Part shown: positions 44,201 to 57,562 of the stretch, piece after piece
Layout of the letters: each line of letters begins with the position of its first letter
How positions within the stretch are numbered: the stretch's first letter is position 1
Source: Perilla frutescens
Taxonomy: Eukaryota; Streptophyta; Magnoliopsida; Lamiales; Lamiaceae
Direction: 5' to 3'
Length of the DNA stretch: 64,000 bases
Assembly (NCBI GenBank): GCA_026008535.1
Contig: BRKX01000002.1
Coordinates: 75,599,380-75,663,379 of the forward strand
The notes under the pieces: generated by a model
The model's database searches: none
Told to the model about the DNA's origin: nothing
What the model saw: the letters and a program-made list of their open reading frames with translations, nothing else
Position numbers and translations under genes: made by a program

Positions 44201-45623
44201 GCTTGATTGAGGCTTCGCAAGAATATTTGTGTTTTCTCTTTCAATTCTCTCTCATTTAATTAATTTGTATTTGCTTTGTATTGATCAATGCTTCCAATAA
44301 ATAATAAGTTAAATTTGTATATTTGCTAATATTCCTTTCGATGATACGTTTGAAAATGAACTTTTTTTTCTATGTAAAACTTTGAGATTCTTGAGTTGTA
44401 ATTCTTTGTAGGGAATAATTTAACAGTGGCCAACTCGAAGCTACTTGAAATTAATTATGTATATATTTATTTTGGGTACATTAATTTATTCTCTCAATCT
44501 CTCTCTCCATATATATATACATATATATATTAGTTCTTGCTTTGTATTTATCAATACTTCCAAGTTCCAATTAATAAATATGAATAAGTTAATTGCTCAT
44601 GAGTATCTCTTAATCAAGAACGTGGCATCATTGACCATTTGACCGTATTAATAAATAATGGCTAGAAGGCATCGATTATTTTGTTTCTCACGCATATATA
44701 GTTAATTTTATGAGCAAATTTTAAATACACATATAATATTCGTTATAATACACATATAACGAATCTAAAAAAAAGTTAAGGGATTACATCCATGACTACC
44801 CATCTCTCTAGAGACACGCTTATATGGGACGGTCTGACCGATCTACTTAATCCATCATACGGATCTTTCCATCTTATATTGATTCAGAAAATAACATTTT
44901 TCAATATTAAAAGTGATAATTAATTTGGTGTATATATACGTGGACACCAAATTGTTCTAAAATACATGAATTTTTGATCGATTTTGGTCGGATTAGAATA
45001 TTTGAATTTGAAAATAATATGAAAAACCAAACAAATGTTAAGTTTGTGTTACACCACAAAGTTTATGTATTTTAAGACAATTAACTCTTTTTTAAAACAA
45101 AAAAATTAGTAGTACTTTCCTGTTAAATAAACGTGCACGCATATGATAGCATTCATTATTAAAAGTGATATATTTTATTATTAAAATGATACTTTCTCCG
45201 TTTTAGAAGTTGCACTTTTTTTATTTAATATAATCAAGACGCCATATACATTATACAACTCATTTAAATCGTGACGAAGTAGGCTATTTTTATTTTAATT
45301 TTCACCTCAAATTGAAGTCATATAACAATGTAGGTTAATTGTCACTAAGTAACAATGTATATATATTCTCTAAATTTTGTATGCAACGTGTATTGATCGT
45401 TTAGACTAGATTTGTATTACTATGGAATCTCTTTTGCATTGAGTTTGTCAATTAATTTGTATCATGCATGACAAAACATATAAGCCAAATCACAAATTTA
45501 AATATAACAAGAATTTTGTAAAACTACATCAATAATTAGTACGAATTTCGAAACTCTCAAAGATTCTAAAACTTGATTAATACGAACAAGAAATGAAAAG
45601 GGTGAACTTAGTTTACATAGCCC
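44201..45623. other. Intergenic region between divergent SAUR-1 and SAUR-3, copy C
   Basis: As 26713-28135. No gene is seen. The TATA box of SAUR-3 copy C is at its right end (45624). Confidence 0.5.
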
Positions 45624-45734
45624 TATAAATACTCCCTTGGTATTTCAGATTTCCGAAGCAAAACACACATTTTTCTCAAACACTCGATTACAAAACGCTC
45701 TGATTCCTCCAATCCCTCGAGATAAGTTGAAGAA

Positions 45735-46076
45735 ATGATGATGCAGATGCAAGAGCAAAAGAAGATGAAGGTGAAGAAAGGGTGTGTGGCAGTGCAGGTG
45801 GGAATATTCAATGGTGATGAACAAATTCAAGATTGCTCTACATTTCAAAGGTTTATCATTCCTATCTCATATTTATACACACCATTATTTCAAAAGCTAC
45901 TTGAAGAATCACATGAAATGTATGGTTTTCACAACCATGGGCTCCTTACCTTACCTTGTTCAATCGATTATTTTCTTCAAATTCAATCACAAATGGAGAG
46001 GAGTAGTAAACACAACGGATGTCGGAAACATCGGTTATGGCGTATGGCGGCGGCATCGTTATCAGATGTATCGTAG
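45735..46076 (+). CDS. SAUR-like auxin-responsive protein, SAUR-3 copy C
   Basis: 113 residues, protein identical to 28247-28588 (MMMQMQEQKK start, SAUR core, basic tail). TATA box at 45624, 111 bases upstream. Intact. Confidence 0.85.
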   Translation: MMMQMQEQKKMKVKKGCVAVQVGIFNGDEQIQDCSTFQRFIIPISYLYTPLFQKLLEESHEMYGFHNHGLLTLPCSIDYFLQIQSQMERSSKHNGCRKHRLWRMAAASLSDVS

Positions 46077-46362
46077 TGGGAATGATGTTTTTGTAAGTGA
46101 TAGTAATGTAGAGTTTAGATTGTCAATAAATTTTAGAGGATCAAATTGATCCATGTGCAATTTAATTTGTAATATTTATAAATATAAATGTGTGTTTTGT
46201 CGAAATTACTCGTATTGAAAATTCTGAGCTTACATGACTTGCTAAAAAAAAACAACTGATCACATTAAATGACTTCCAACTATAATAAATTAATGACTAC
46301 TAGATCATAAAAAGTACTACAATGTACAATATCTATATATAGTTGAGAAAATGTAGAGAGAG

Positions 46363-46915
46363 AAGGAAGTTTTTGATGTGGACAAGGGTCACAGTACTTG
46401 CGTGCCTTTCAGAAGACGACGTAAATGATGGAGGAAATCTCGTCTCTCAAATGTCTTGCGGGCGAGAAAATTTGAAAGCCACCTGAAGTAGGCCAGTACC
46501 ATTTAGATGTCGATGCTGGCTTTAATCCAAGTTTAAGACGCTTCGGCGTTGGGGTTGTTGCGAGGGACTCTAATGGAAAGTTAATTGCGGCTAGCGCTAG
46601 ACCTTTAAAAAATCTTCAATCGGTTTTTGGAGTGGAACTTATGGCTATTATGTATGGGATCATCTTGTGCATTGAACTACAAATCAGCCTTGTCCAAATT
46701 TTTTTCAGATTTACTCTTTGCAAGCCATCTTATTATGGACCCGGGTTGATGTGTTGGATGATGAACAACGAGCGGTGTTTAACTGTGTGCAAGGAGACTT
46801 AATTATTAGTTTCTCACATATGTATCATAATGTGAATGAGGTTGCTCATTCTTTGGCTAGACATGTGTCTTTTCTTTCGGATTCTTATTGTTGGTCATCC
46901 GATTTTCTGAATTAA
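46363..46915 (+). pseudogene. RNase H-like domain relic, copy C
   Basis: Same reading and same frameshift after LVQIF as copy B. The second half ends VNEVAHSLARHV and FDFLN-stop at 46915. Confidence 0.65.
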
Positions 46916-47367
46916 CTTGTTGACCAAACTACTTTCGACTTTTGATTGTGTTACATGATTTCAGTATTTCCTGAAAAAAAAAAACACATTTGGTTGTGGT
47001 GTCTGCAACTGATCCTATAATTTAATTGTTCCATATAAGCATTTCCTAGTGGTATATAAATATAGGGTTGTGCTCAAGAATAGAAATTAGGTTTGAAAGA
47101 ATTTATTAAAAATTATAAGATTTCCAAATTCAGGGTATAGTTATTAATTAGCATAAATTTGAATTCCTACATAAATTAGTGACGATATTCTTCATATATA
47201 AGCTATTTTAATAATTCCAAAGTTGCTTTTTAATTATGGTTTCGAATAGTTAGAATAGGTAAGTTCCAATCTCCCTTCATTCCAAAATTTATTATTTGCC
47301 ATATTTTTTTCTAGTACTTGTCTGTTTGCAAAATCAAACCTATACAGATGAAGTTTACTGTGTTCCA
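46916..47367. other. Non-coding spacer
   Basis: As 29427-29877. No gene is seen. Confidence 0.5.
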
Positions 47368-47445
47368 GTGGAGATGGCTTAGTGGTGAAATGAAATTGCT
47401 TAAGACCAAAGATCACGAACTCGAATTTAGCCAGCCAGAATTAAA
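47368..47445 (+). mobile_element. tRNA-derived SINE-like element, copy C
   Basis: Same as the copy at 29878-29955. Confidence 0.6.
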
Positions 47446-48373
47446 TTTTTTAATAATTAATAAAACTGCATTTATTAATAAGTTAATTAGGTTAATTAAT
47501 AAATTTTATATTTTTACTATACTGTCCTTCTCTCATCAATAATTAGTGACTGTATTCAATCACCAAAATCACTACAAGAAACTAAACAAATAGCAACAGC
47601 GCAGCTTCATCTTCTTCTCTTTTCTTCAAATTTTAATCTACTTCTTCACATTTTTCTCCTTGCTATGTTAAATATTTTTAATTTGATTTCACCTCAATTA
47701 ATGTTGCTGATTTTTTGGGAAATTTTTTCGTCAATTATTCATCACAAGCGGGAATTAATTAGAGAGGATTAGCCTTAATTTTTATGGAGGGCATCAATTC
47801 AATCGGTGCTTTATTAATTAAATTGATTAATTATTAAAAAAAAATTGGATAGCTACGTTTTGGCTGAAAATCACTACTCTTTTTTTAATTGGTTCAATGT
47901 TTATATTTCTAGTGAAATACTAAATTAAGTCTAGCTATAATTAATGCCCAATTAATTTCCTTATTAAATTTAAATCTCTCCATTTCATGGAAATATCTTA
48001 AGATATATAAATCAATTAGCTTAATTAATGATATTCCTTGTACATTTATAATGGCGAGATTCGATTTCGAATCAATTCTCATTTATCCAACTCAATAAAA
48101 TAAAATAAAACATGAACATTAAAATTTCAACCTCTAATTACAGGATGAGATCTTTAACTCACAATACTTTGGTGTACCTCACTATCAAATTTAGTATCTA
48201 ATAAAAGCTAGCTATTAGAGAAATTATATAATATAATTAATTAATTATCCTCAATTAATATTTTTAAATCAATAATTTATTTTTTACATCCCTAATTACG
48301 ATATTACCATAATAATCAATATGAAAATTAAAAACTAAAAAATAACGAGAAGCACAATTGGAAAAGTCATAAG
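47446..48373. other. Spacer with scar of the 3.0-kb deletion (47890-47912)
   Basis: Same 23-base replacement as in unit B, showing one deletion event before the B/C duplication. CTCAATAAAATAAAATAAAA at 48091 is the right partner of the 57.56-kb junction. Confidence 0.75.
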
Positions 48374-49138
48374 TAGGATTGTCAAACGAAGCGAATCGAG
48401 TCGAACACCCTGATGCTCGAGTTCGCCCCGTTAAGGAATATTCAAGCTCGAGTTCAGCTCGTTTTTCCCCCTTGTTCAAGCTCGGCTCGATAAATATTTA
48501 TCATGTTTGAATTCGGTTCGAGCTCGACTCGTGAAATGCTCGAAAATTTTCTAAACGAGTCTGAGCTCGAGTGCTCGAAAAAAAAAAACTCCCTCCGTCC
48601 CATTTATATATATAGTCCCTATTACTATTTTGAGGTGTCCCAATTATATAGTCCCATAACTATAAATAGTATTAATTATCATGGTAATATACAAATATAC
48701 CCTTGCTATGTATTGGAAATTAAAACTCAACCACTTAAATTTTTTAGAGTCATTAATTTTAAGTAAGGGTAATAATGGAAGTTAAGCTTTAATATCTTGT
48801 TTTCATAAATATTTTTAATATACGTGCGAGGATAAAGTGGACTATATAAATGGGACGGATGGAGTATTGTTTAATGTACATATTTGAGCTCGAGTTTAAA
48901 AAAATAGTTTATTTAATTTACTCATTTGAAATGTTTATAATATTCATGAACATTAAGCTCGAGCTCAAACATGTTCGTGAGCTGGCCAAGCCGAATACTG
49001 ATATGTTCGGACTCGGCTCAATAATTTTATCGAGCTTGATTCGAGACTCGAGCTTGGCTCGTTTAGAAAACGAACGAATTTCGAATGATTTTTTTTTTCG
49101 AGCTAAACTCTGAATAGTTTGTGAATAGTTCTGTTCAT
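48374..49138. mobile_element. GCTCGAG-rich repeat with nested MITE, copy 3
   Basis: As 13349-14113. Nested MITE at 48589-48864. Confidence 0.65.
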
Positions 49139-49451
49139 TAGAGAAAAAGATCCACACATTACACACACACACACAGACATATATATATATATATAAACAT
49201 TAGAGAAAAAGATCCACACATTACAAGTATTATTTTTTTCATTACATAAACATTACAAGTGTCAACAACGGTATGCATGCAGCAACCAAACATTATTTAA
49301 ACCATGCACGTACGTATACGTTTGCATGCGATATACATCATGCATGCATGTACATATATATACGTGTTTCTTATTCATATTATCATTATATCACATAGTA
49401 TAAATATCCATTATTCCTTATAACATGCCGAATTCCTCTAGTAATTGCAAA

Positions 49452-49496
<45 letters not shown>

Positions 49497-49507
49497 CTAA
49501 TTTGCAA
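49139..49507. other. 3' flank of phylloplanin P3, expanded AT run
   Basis: The AT dinucleotide run near 49455-49493 is about twice the length of that in P1 and P2. No gene is seen. Confidence 0.6.
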
Positions 49508-50011
49508 TCAGAGGGGGACTACGATTGTGAGCACCACCCGCAGAGCCTGAAGCAGACCCAGAGTCTGTGAAGTGATGGTGCCAGCAGACTGAAGAACGCC
49601 GAGAAGGGTGCCGGAGGTGGTGGACAGCGCGGGGCAGACGGCGGAGGAGAGCGGAAGCCGCACAGAGACTACGCATGCAAGCGAGGGGAGGAGAAGGGGA
49701 AGTGACCCGAGCGATGCCGCCGGAACAGTGATGCTGAAAGTCCCATTAGCGTTGGTGGTGTTTTGGCCGACCACCGTCGCCACAAGAAGGTTCTTGCAAG
49801 TCAGCGTGACGGTGACTCCGACGAGGGGGCCGGTGCCGGGGCAGTTGCCGTTCTGGCTGCAGCAGAGCGTGCCGTTGACGAACAACCCTTGCACGTTGGG
49901 AGTGATGAAGGTGGCGTCCGCTGCAGGCAGCAGAAAGACCACCGTCATCAACATAAGGCATAGGAGAGAAGAAGAAGAAGAAGAACAACAACGAGTTTGG
50001 GGCTGGGCCAT
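49508..50011 (-). CDS. Phylloplanin-like secreted protein, copy P3
   Basis: 167 residues. Same as P2 except for one extra Ser in the poly-Ser stretch before the hydrophobic core of the signal peptide, caused by an additional triplet in a GAA/TTC-type run (about 49970-49985). Six mature cysteines and three sequons are kept. Intact; secretion signal still convincing. Confidence 0.85.
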   Translation of the reverse strand: MAQPQTRCCSSSSSSLLCLMLMTVVFLLPAADATFITPNVQGLFVNGTLCCSQNGNCPGTGPLVGVTVTLTCKNLLVATVVGQNTTNANGTFSITVPAASLGSLPLLLPSLACVVSVRLPLSSAVCPALSTTSGTLLGVLQSAGTITSQTLGLLQALRVVLTIVVPL

Positions 50012-50093
50012 CGTATAGTAATAGTAATTAATAGTGTGTTTTTTTATGTCACGTTAATTTGATTTGTACTTTGTAATATGTTGTGACGACCCC

Positions 50094-50103
50094 TATTTAT
50101 ATA
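50094..50103 (-). promoter_or_regulatory. TATA box of phylloplanin P3
   Basis: TATATAAATA on the minus strand, 83 bases upstream of the ATG. Confidence 0.7.
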
Positions 50104-50272
50104 CACATGTGTGCGTGTGATTTTCTCAATTTGAGGTAAAGGATTTCCGAGTATTTAATATATCCGTTGAATATGTTTGGAATAGGGTTTAGGGTTTAGC
50201 GTTGGGCAGCTCTACGCACTATACATATATATACTGTATATATATAGTTGGTCAACTATATATGAATGATTA

Positions 50273-50449
50273 TTCCGTTTCAATTATATAGTCCAGTTTC
50301 TCCTCGTGAATATACTGAAAATTTTTAAGATTAACAACATTAAAAAAATTGAAGTGGTTGATTTTTTATTTTCAAGAACTAATGAGGGACTATAAAATCG
50401 GGACATCTTAAAATAGTAGTAGAAGCTGTATAATTGAAACGGGAGGGAG
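50273..50449. mobile_element. Short MITE upstream of P3
   Basis: Copy of 15241-15417. Confidence 0.7.
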
Positions 50450-50728
50450 TGTGTGTAGGAGTATAAAATTGCAAAAAGAATATTTGACTTTTCAATAAAT
50501 TGCAAAAATTACTTTATTGGCGATTAATGGTGGGTAAAGGGTCTTCGCACAAGTTGGACTTGGAAAAAAGTACCTTAATGTCGGATAATATATATTATCC
50601 AGAAATTTGCTATTTATAATATTTTCTACCTTCTTAATTTTACGTGTTCTACATATTTATTGTGGATTACAGTAAATTGGTAAAAAAAAAAAATTGTTTA
50701 ATTTCTTGTATAGATTGTATTAGCTCTT

Positions 50729-51073
50729 GGGAACACGGATGAAATTCTCTACTACACTTTGGTGCTGCACAATTCAATTTATTAATTTTTTTTTAATTTT
50801 TTAATTCAATTTCAATTTACTGTGCTTTAGGTTAATTTTACACTTATTATTTAGGGTTAATTTTACACTTATTAATTATATACCCTAATTGGGTAGGATG
50901 AACCCTAAATAATAAGCGCAAAATTAAACTAAAGCATAAATTGATTATTGAAATTGAATTAAACTAAACCCTAAATTGAAATTGAATTAAAAAATCGAAG
51001 AAAAATTAATGAATTGAATTGTGTAGCACCAAATGTTGCACAAAGTGTAGCAGAGGATTTCATCCGTTGGAAA
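50729..51073. mobile_element. 345-bp palindromic foldback/MITE, copy 3
   Basis: Copy of 15696-16040. Confidence 0.75.
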
Positions 51074-52280
51074 CAAACATATATGGTTAATAATTTTTGT
51101 AAGTATGTAGATTAGGTGAATTTTGTGGTGTAATATGTGATTATTTCATAATAGCAACACTGGTATGACTTGAAAGCATTTGAAATCTTTCGTATTAGCA
51201 TTATTTTTATATTCATAATAACTTGAAAAAATTGGTTTATCTGTTTGGTTTGTATTTTTATTTTATTTTTTGACTCGTTTTATTTATCGTAACAAAATTT
51301 TAATTGCGTTTTAGCAACTATATTTGATAAAATTAGCGACTATCTTTCATTAATAGCAACGCTCGTATGCTGATTTCTTGTGGGAATTTTCAATAAATTC
51401 AATCAATTACATGATGGCTGTCTTTCAATCAATTCGAACTGATAGTGTAAGAATGTCAATATCACGAAAGAAAAACTTTTAAAATATATTATATTGCAAA
51501 TTCAAAACAAATGTGGTAGATGATTTCTTTGCTAAATTTGTGATGAAAACATAAACATCGGCGTGTATACGTGGCTCTACGAATAACTTATAGGCATTGT
51601 TATATTAACTTTATTTTATAAAAAAAATTGAAAAATAAGTTGAAGAATATTAATTAATTGTCAAGTCAGTAATAATAGCTAGAGAATATAAAATAGTTGC
51701 CATTAATGCTGCCATTAATGTTCCATATTAAAAAAAAAAGTATGACGTATTAAATATTTTTAAGTACTAATTAATATTAAATGAGAGTATTTAATGATAA
51801 GAAAAGCGAAAAAGAAAAGTAAAAACAATAATAACTGAATTTAACTTTAAAAAAAAGCACCCAACTTGATCAAGTGAGAGAGAATATTAAATGAGAGTAT
51901 TTAATTATAAGAAAAACGAAAAAGAAAAGCAAAAACCAACAATATTTGATTTCCATTTTTCGAAAAAAAAAAACAAAAGGAATGCCCCAAAAAAGGCAAA
52001 AATGGCCAAAAAAAGAGATTTAAAAAAAAAAAGGAAATGGCATTGACCACTATACAAGAACTGACATTTGTATTCCCTCAATAAAAATATTTTTTAACCT
52101 AATTTTTGTGTGATTTTTTTAGGATAAATTTACCTTAATATATGTATAGATAGTTAGATAGACAGATAGATAGATTCTAGTTATCTTAAATTTTATTCAG
52201 TAGTTTTGCTATAAATTAAATATGTGGGCTGAACAATTATGTAATTAGTTGTTTTTTTATTAATAAAGTTTTGATTATTA
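51074..52280. other. Non-coding AT-rich spacer
   Basis: As 16041-17246. Keeps the ATTAAATATTTTTAAGT segment that copy 2 lost. No gene is seen. Confidence 0.5.
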
Positions 52281-52531
52281 CTCTCTCCGTGTCCGATTAA
52301 ATGTCATTTTAGATGAACGCACACAAATTAACAAATTAATTGAGTTACCTAATACGCCCTTGTGTAAATCTATTAAATGAGTTAAATATAGATGTATTAA
52401 TGCAAATATGCAATAAATGAGGGCAAATGTGTGAAAAAAGTGATTTTTCATCTCGAATTTGTAGAATGACATTTTTTTTTTTGAAATAAAATTTAAATAC
52501 TATAATGACATTTATTCAGAAACGGAGGGAG
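52281..52531. mobile_element. Stowaway-like MITE, copy 3
   Basis: Copy of 17247-17495. Confidence 0.8.
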
Positions 52532-52928
52532 AATTCGATTGTTTGAATCAATGATCCACTTATGCATCTCGTGTTCTTATATTTACGTTTTCGCTACATC
52601 ATCATCAATAATTTATTATTAAGAATTTTAAAAAATCATATAGGCATTGTATTCCAAACTAACAAATCTTGTATTTTTAATAGTAACATTTTGTTAAGAT
52701 ATTAGCTAATTATAATTGGATAGAATGGGACATCTTCGAAATCATATAATTAGCAATCTTATATTATGTTGGCAAATAGACTATAACATATTAGCAAATG
52801 ATTTTTTAAATAATAGCAATTTTTGGTAAGCAAATTAATGTGTTCCGACTTATATTAATAAAAACTCCATTCCAAACTAAATAAAAATGAAGACGCGATC
52901 TCATGTACGCCGGATGTACGAAGATTTA

Positions 52929-53345
52929 GGCAATGTTTGGTGGCCTGGATAAAGGCATATTAGTAAAGGTATCCAGCAAGAACCGTGTGTTTGGTAGCCA
53001 TTGCTCGTTCACGCGAGGTCCGGTGCTAACGCGAGGCCCGGGGTATAATTTACTGATTCGGCTTGACAATGTATCTGACGCCCCCCTCGGTTACAGTTTC
53101 TGGCATAGCAATCTTAGTATATATGCCTTTATTTAGGCTACCAAACATTGCCTAAACTAATTTACTCATTCCAGAAGTTAGTCTACCAAATAAAACAATG
53201 TACCAAACAGATGTGTGAAATAATCTTAGTATATTTATCTTAATAACCAAACACACAATTAAAATAGCTAATACGCAATTATCTTTCAAAGCAATCCAGA
53301 TTTTATTAATGTGGGTATATCTGTACCAGTATACCAAACATTGCC
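52929..53345. mobile_element. Tourist-like MITE, copy 3
   Basis: Copy of 17893-18309 with both TTA flanks. Confidence 0.85.
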
Positions 53346-54409
53346 TTAATGTCAGACAGAAGAAAGTATGTTAAAAATATAAACAAGAAAAGTTAACACA
53401 CTACTTAATTTGCGCAAACTCATTGTTTAGTTAACAAGAAAATCTCTCTCTCTCTCTCTCTCTCTCTCATGCAGAAACAACAAATAATTGTCATTATAAG
53501 ATTCGTCGTATTGTGAGTACAACTATCATTATTAGATATATTCTAGTGTACAAATATATATTGTACAATATTATCCCACTTTATCATCAATGAATTTTAT
53601 TTTTTATCACTCTAATATAAATCAATATAAAACAAGACCGATTTGTGAAAATGTACATTTCACGTACCTTACCTATCAAAGTCATGATGTACCATTACAT
53701 ACGTAGTTATCTATAAAATATAAAAACAATATTTTTAGGGGTAAACTCTCGAGAAATGTTTTTGACATTTTAAATTTCAAACGCCATTATAAACTTATGG
53801 TGCATGCCCAATTTTTTTAAGATATTAGGAAATATAAAATAAATTTATTGATGCATGGATGGTCGATGTTGGTTTGTATACTTGTTTTGTTCGATAAATT
53901 TTTTTTTCAAGAAATTTAGTTGTATTCATATTTTATTAGAAAATATAATGGGATTCATTTATATATAGCTATGGAAAGAATATCAATTTTTGAATGATTA
54001 CGAAGGTGATTAAATAAGGCAATATATGATTGAAAGGAAAATGTGCAAATGGACTCATTAATTAAATTAAATTTTTTTATAAGCAATTAACTATAGTACC
54101 TATAGAGGGGATGGCCGAATTTTAACGGCTGATTAAATTGTGCCTTGTGGAAAATAATTAAGCAATTAAATATCAAGTTTATATCATTTATTTATATTTT
54201 AGGGATTTAATTAAACTAATTCCTACATTTAAATAAATAGATATTGATATTTAATACATGGAAATAAAAATTGAATATCAAATTATATCATTTATTTATA
54301 TTTTATGAATTTAATTAAACTAATTCATAGAAGAATAACAATTTTTGAATGTATATAAAGGTGATCGGTTTAATGAGAGTAATACAAAAAAAAGAAAAAG
54401 AAAAAAGAA
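53346..54409. other. Non-coding spacer with CT microsatellite
   Basis: As 18310-19373. The CT run is at about 53443-53468. No gene is seen. Confidence 0.5.
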
Positions 54410-54792
54410 TTGTCAACTCAAGGCATAAAAAATGAAAACTATCAATTCAGATTCCGAAAGGTGAAAACTATCAATTTAGGACCTGAAAGATGATAATTAT
54501 CAATCCAAGACCTCAAAAATCACGTTTTTCGTTTTTTTTTTTATTTAATAATTTTTTTTACTATATTTAATATATAATTAGTAAAGAAATTTACTTTGAA
54601 AATTAATATAAAATTAATTAAAAAATAAAAAGAAATCAAAATTCATGCCTTTTAAATCTAGATTGACAATTTTCATCTTTCAGGTCCTGCATTTATAATT
54701 TTTATTTTTCAGGTCCTGAATTTATAAATTACTCATCTTTCAGGTCCTGAATTGATAATTTTTATCTTTCAAGTCCCGAATTGATAATTTTT
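54410..54792. mobile_element. Foldback element, copy 3
   Basis: Copy of 19374-19756. Confidence 0.7.
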
Positions 54793-54997
54793 CAATGAGA
54801 AAAACTAGATTAAAATTGAATTGCTCCAAATTCAGGTGCCCAGCTAGAGATGCCAGCTCCACAATCGATGTGGCAATCCAACTTTATTCTTGTATGAACC
54901 AATGATTAATAATTTAATACAAACCATATAAAAAAAAGACAAAAATCCATCATCCTCCAAAATCAAAGCAATATTTTCTCTCTCTACCTTTGGACAC

Positions 54998-55005
54998 TAT
55001 AAATA
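54998..55005 (+). promoter_or_regulatory. TATA box of SAUR-2 copy 3
   Basis: TATAAATA, 105 bases upstream of the ATG. Confidence 0.7.
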
Positions 55006-55102
55006 CCATTATTCCCAAATCAAATAAATTAAATCCAGAGAAGAGAATCCAAAAACCAAATATTGTTATATTCCAAAATATACGTTTTCTTCAAACAAGA
55101 AG

Positions 55103-55453
55103 ATGTTAGGATGTAAGAAGATGAAGGTGAAGAAGGGATGGGTGGTAGTGCATGTGGGATTAGCAAATTCCCATCAAAATCAAGATTATTATTTCCCACT
55201 ATTTCAAAGATTTATCATCCCGATTTCACACTTACATAACCCCCTTTTTCAGAGCCTTCTTGATAAAATTTCAGAAATATACGACTACCGAACCACCGGC
55301 CCTCTTATGCTGCCTTGCTCCGTTGACACTTTTCTTTATCTCAAGTGGCGGATCGATAACGAACGTAACCAATCAATCGACGTGTGTGTGGACACGCTAA
55401 GCACAAAAAATTGTATCAGACGACTCGTGAGACCGCGGTATTCCATCTTATAA
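55103..55453 (+). CDS. SAUR-like auxin-responsive protein, SAUR-2 copy 3
   Basis: 116 residues. It has NPLFQ, the family consensus, where copies 1 and 2 read NPFFQ, TFLYL as in copy 1, and Val for Met in the tail (SIDVCVDTL). It is the copy closest to the SAUR consensus and is intact. It is followed 296 bases later by a CACTA terminus. Confidence 0.85.
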   Translation: MLGCKKMKVKKGWVVVHVGLANSHQNQDYYFPLFQRFIIPISHLHNPLFQSLLDKISEIYDYRTTGPLMLPCSVDTFLYLKWRIDNERNQSIDVCVDTLSTKNCIRRLVRPRYSIL

Positions 55454-55748
55454 AGACATCTTGCTTAGGAAAACTAGCTCTATTTTCCATCTCTTTTTTT
55501 TTTTATTTCTTTCTTTAAGCATCTCTAATCTTTGGAGTGTAGATAAGCCCATCTACACTAGCCATATATATATATATAATATTTATGTTCATTCAAACAA
55601 AAATTTTGTGGTGCCGGATTTCTAACATAAAGAGAGATTATGACATACTCCCCCATTTTGTTTTATTTGTAATTTTAGATTTTTTTATCTAGAATTTATA
55701 ATTAATTTTGTTGATAAATCTTATTCAATTATATTTTTCTAAAATAGA

Positions 55749-57562
55749 CACTACAATAATTTATCGAAATAGCGACGGAAATTTCTGTCGGTAAATAAAG
55801 ATTTTCCGTCGTTATTTTCATATAACGACGGATTAACGACGGAAATTCACCGTCGTTATATCGTTAGTCGGCAATCCAGTTTAACGACGGATCACTGCCG
55901 TCGTTAGCTTTAATGACGGATATGGTCCGCCGTTAACTCTAGTGTCGTCTACAGTCGTTACCTTTTACGACGGAACTAACGACGGACTATGTCCGTCGTT
56001 AATAATTAAAACTAAATAAAAATTAAAAAATGGATTAATATAATGATGGACTCGGTCCGTCGTTAATAATTAAAAATAAATAAAAATTAAAAAATGCATT
56101 AATATAACGACGGACTTGGTCCGTCGTTAATAATTAAAAATAAATAAAAATTAAAAAACGTATTAATTTAACGACGGACACTGTCCGTCGTTAATAATAA
56201 AAAATAAATAAAAAATAAAAATCAAAAAATATAACGACGGAACGTCCGTCGTTAATTTGATTTTTTTTGTTTATTTTTGTTTACATTTATTTAATTTATT
56301 TTTTGTAATTTAGATTATTGTTTGTAAATAAATTATGGAAAAACTGTAATAAAACGTTGAATAATATATATAAAATCTTCAATAAAATACATAAAATGTA
56401 ATATAATATAATAAAGAGTGTATAAAATACAAATAATAATAGTGTCAAGATGAAGATGGAGGAGAGCCCCTAAGTTGCGCTCGCATCAGCTCGAACATCT
56501 CGGCCTGCTGGAGCAACATCTCCTGCTGCTGATCGATCTTCTCCTGCTGGGCTTGGAGAAGCGCTGCCTGTGCGTCCATCTTCTCCTGGAGAGCCACCTG
56601 CTGGGCATCCATCTTCTCCTGGAGAGCCCTGATGGCAGCCTGGGCGTCGGGCTGTGGAGGAGCTGCAGATGAGACGCTAGGAGCTGAATAACTCCTAGAT
56701 CGACTGCCGAGCCCAAACACTCATTTCTTCTTCGAGTGTCGGAGGGCAGTGTCCACGTATACATGCTCATGTCCACGGGTGGTGGCGCCTCATCTGTGCC
56801 AGGAGTCGGCTAGCTCAACTCCTCAACCCGAGCCAATACATCAGCCTATTCACAAAATCTAAAAAGAATGATTAAAAATTTAATTTCTATGTTATTAATA
56901 AATTTATAAATTTCGATAAATTAACTTATAGCTATACGGGCAGACTTCCCATCTGTGTGGGATCCATCCGAATTGTCATGCAGCCTCCTGAATGTCTCCC
57001 ACGCCACGTCATTGGGTTGCACGCCCTTCTCCTTAGCCTATTGGATAGAGATGTTAGCACAAACATATTAAAAAATAAATAAATAAATATTAATTTAATT
57101 GCATACCAGAGCTGCAGCATGCGCAACTGCACTCCGAGAGCCTCCTCGATGCTTCACAATGCCTGTGCCGGGACCATCGGGCTCAGTCAGACGATTCTTC
57201 GATGCGATCGCTGACTTCTTCTTGAAGGCATCACTGTCCCAGTGCGCCTTGAAGCCCTCCCACATCTCAACTGGCATGAATGGAGGGCAACCCTTGGTCC
57301 TATCCTTCTTGAAGGTATGGACCATGTCCCTGTATCTCATAGGAGCCCTGAGCTCCCATGCTGACCAAATGGCATCCTCCAAAGTGGGATCCCAAAACCA
57401 CTCATTCTGCAAGATATTGCGAACATATGAAAATACTAAACTTATATAACATTTTAAAATATATGTATATAATAATAAGATACTCGGAACTCCTGCCTAT
57501 ATGTCTTCCTCCTCTCAGGGGGCACCATCTTCCAGGTGTAGGCACCCGGGTGCAAATACCTC
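55749..57562 (-). mobile_element. CACTA transposon copy 3, truncated by rearrangement
   Basis: Starts CACTACAATAATTTATCG at 55749. The subterminal repeats contain an extra ACGACGGATTA unit near 55825 and point changes in hairpins (TAATGACGGA, CCGCCG). The transposase_24 exons (coiled coil 56445-56720, NEWFWDP exon 57107-57406) are present. The sequence stops at CACCCGGGTGCAAATACCTC (57562), so the whole TNP2 gene and the following SAUR pair of a normal unit are missing. Confidence 0.85.
56445..57562 (-). pseudogene. Transposase_24-type gene, broken, copy 3
   Basis: Same exon order and last-exon stop as copies 1 and 2, with two ALQEKMDAQQ-type units (one Ala-to-Val change, AQQVALQ). The upstream end is cut in the codons for LHPGAYTW at the 57.56-kb junction. 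Confidence 0.7.
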
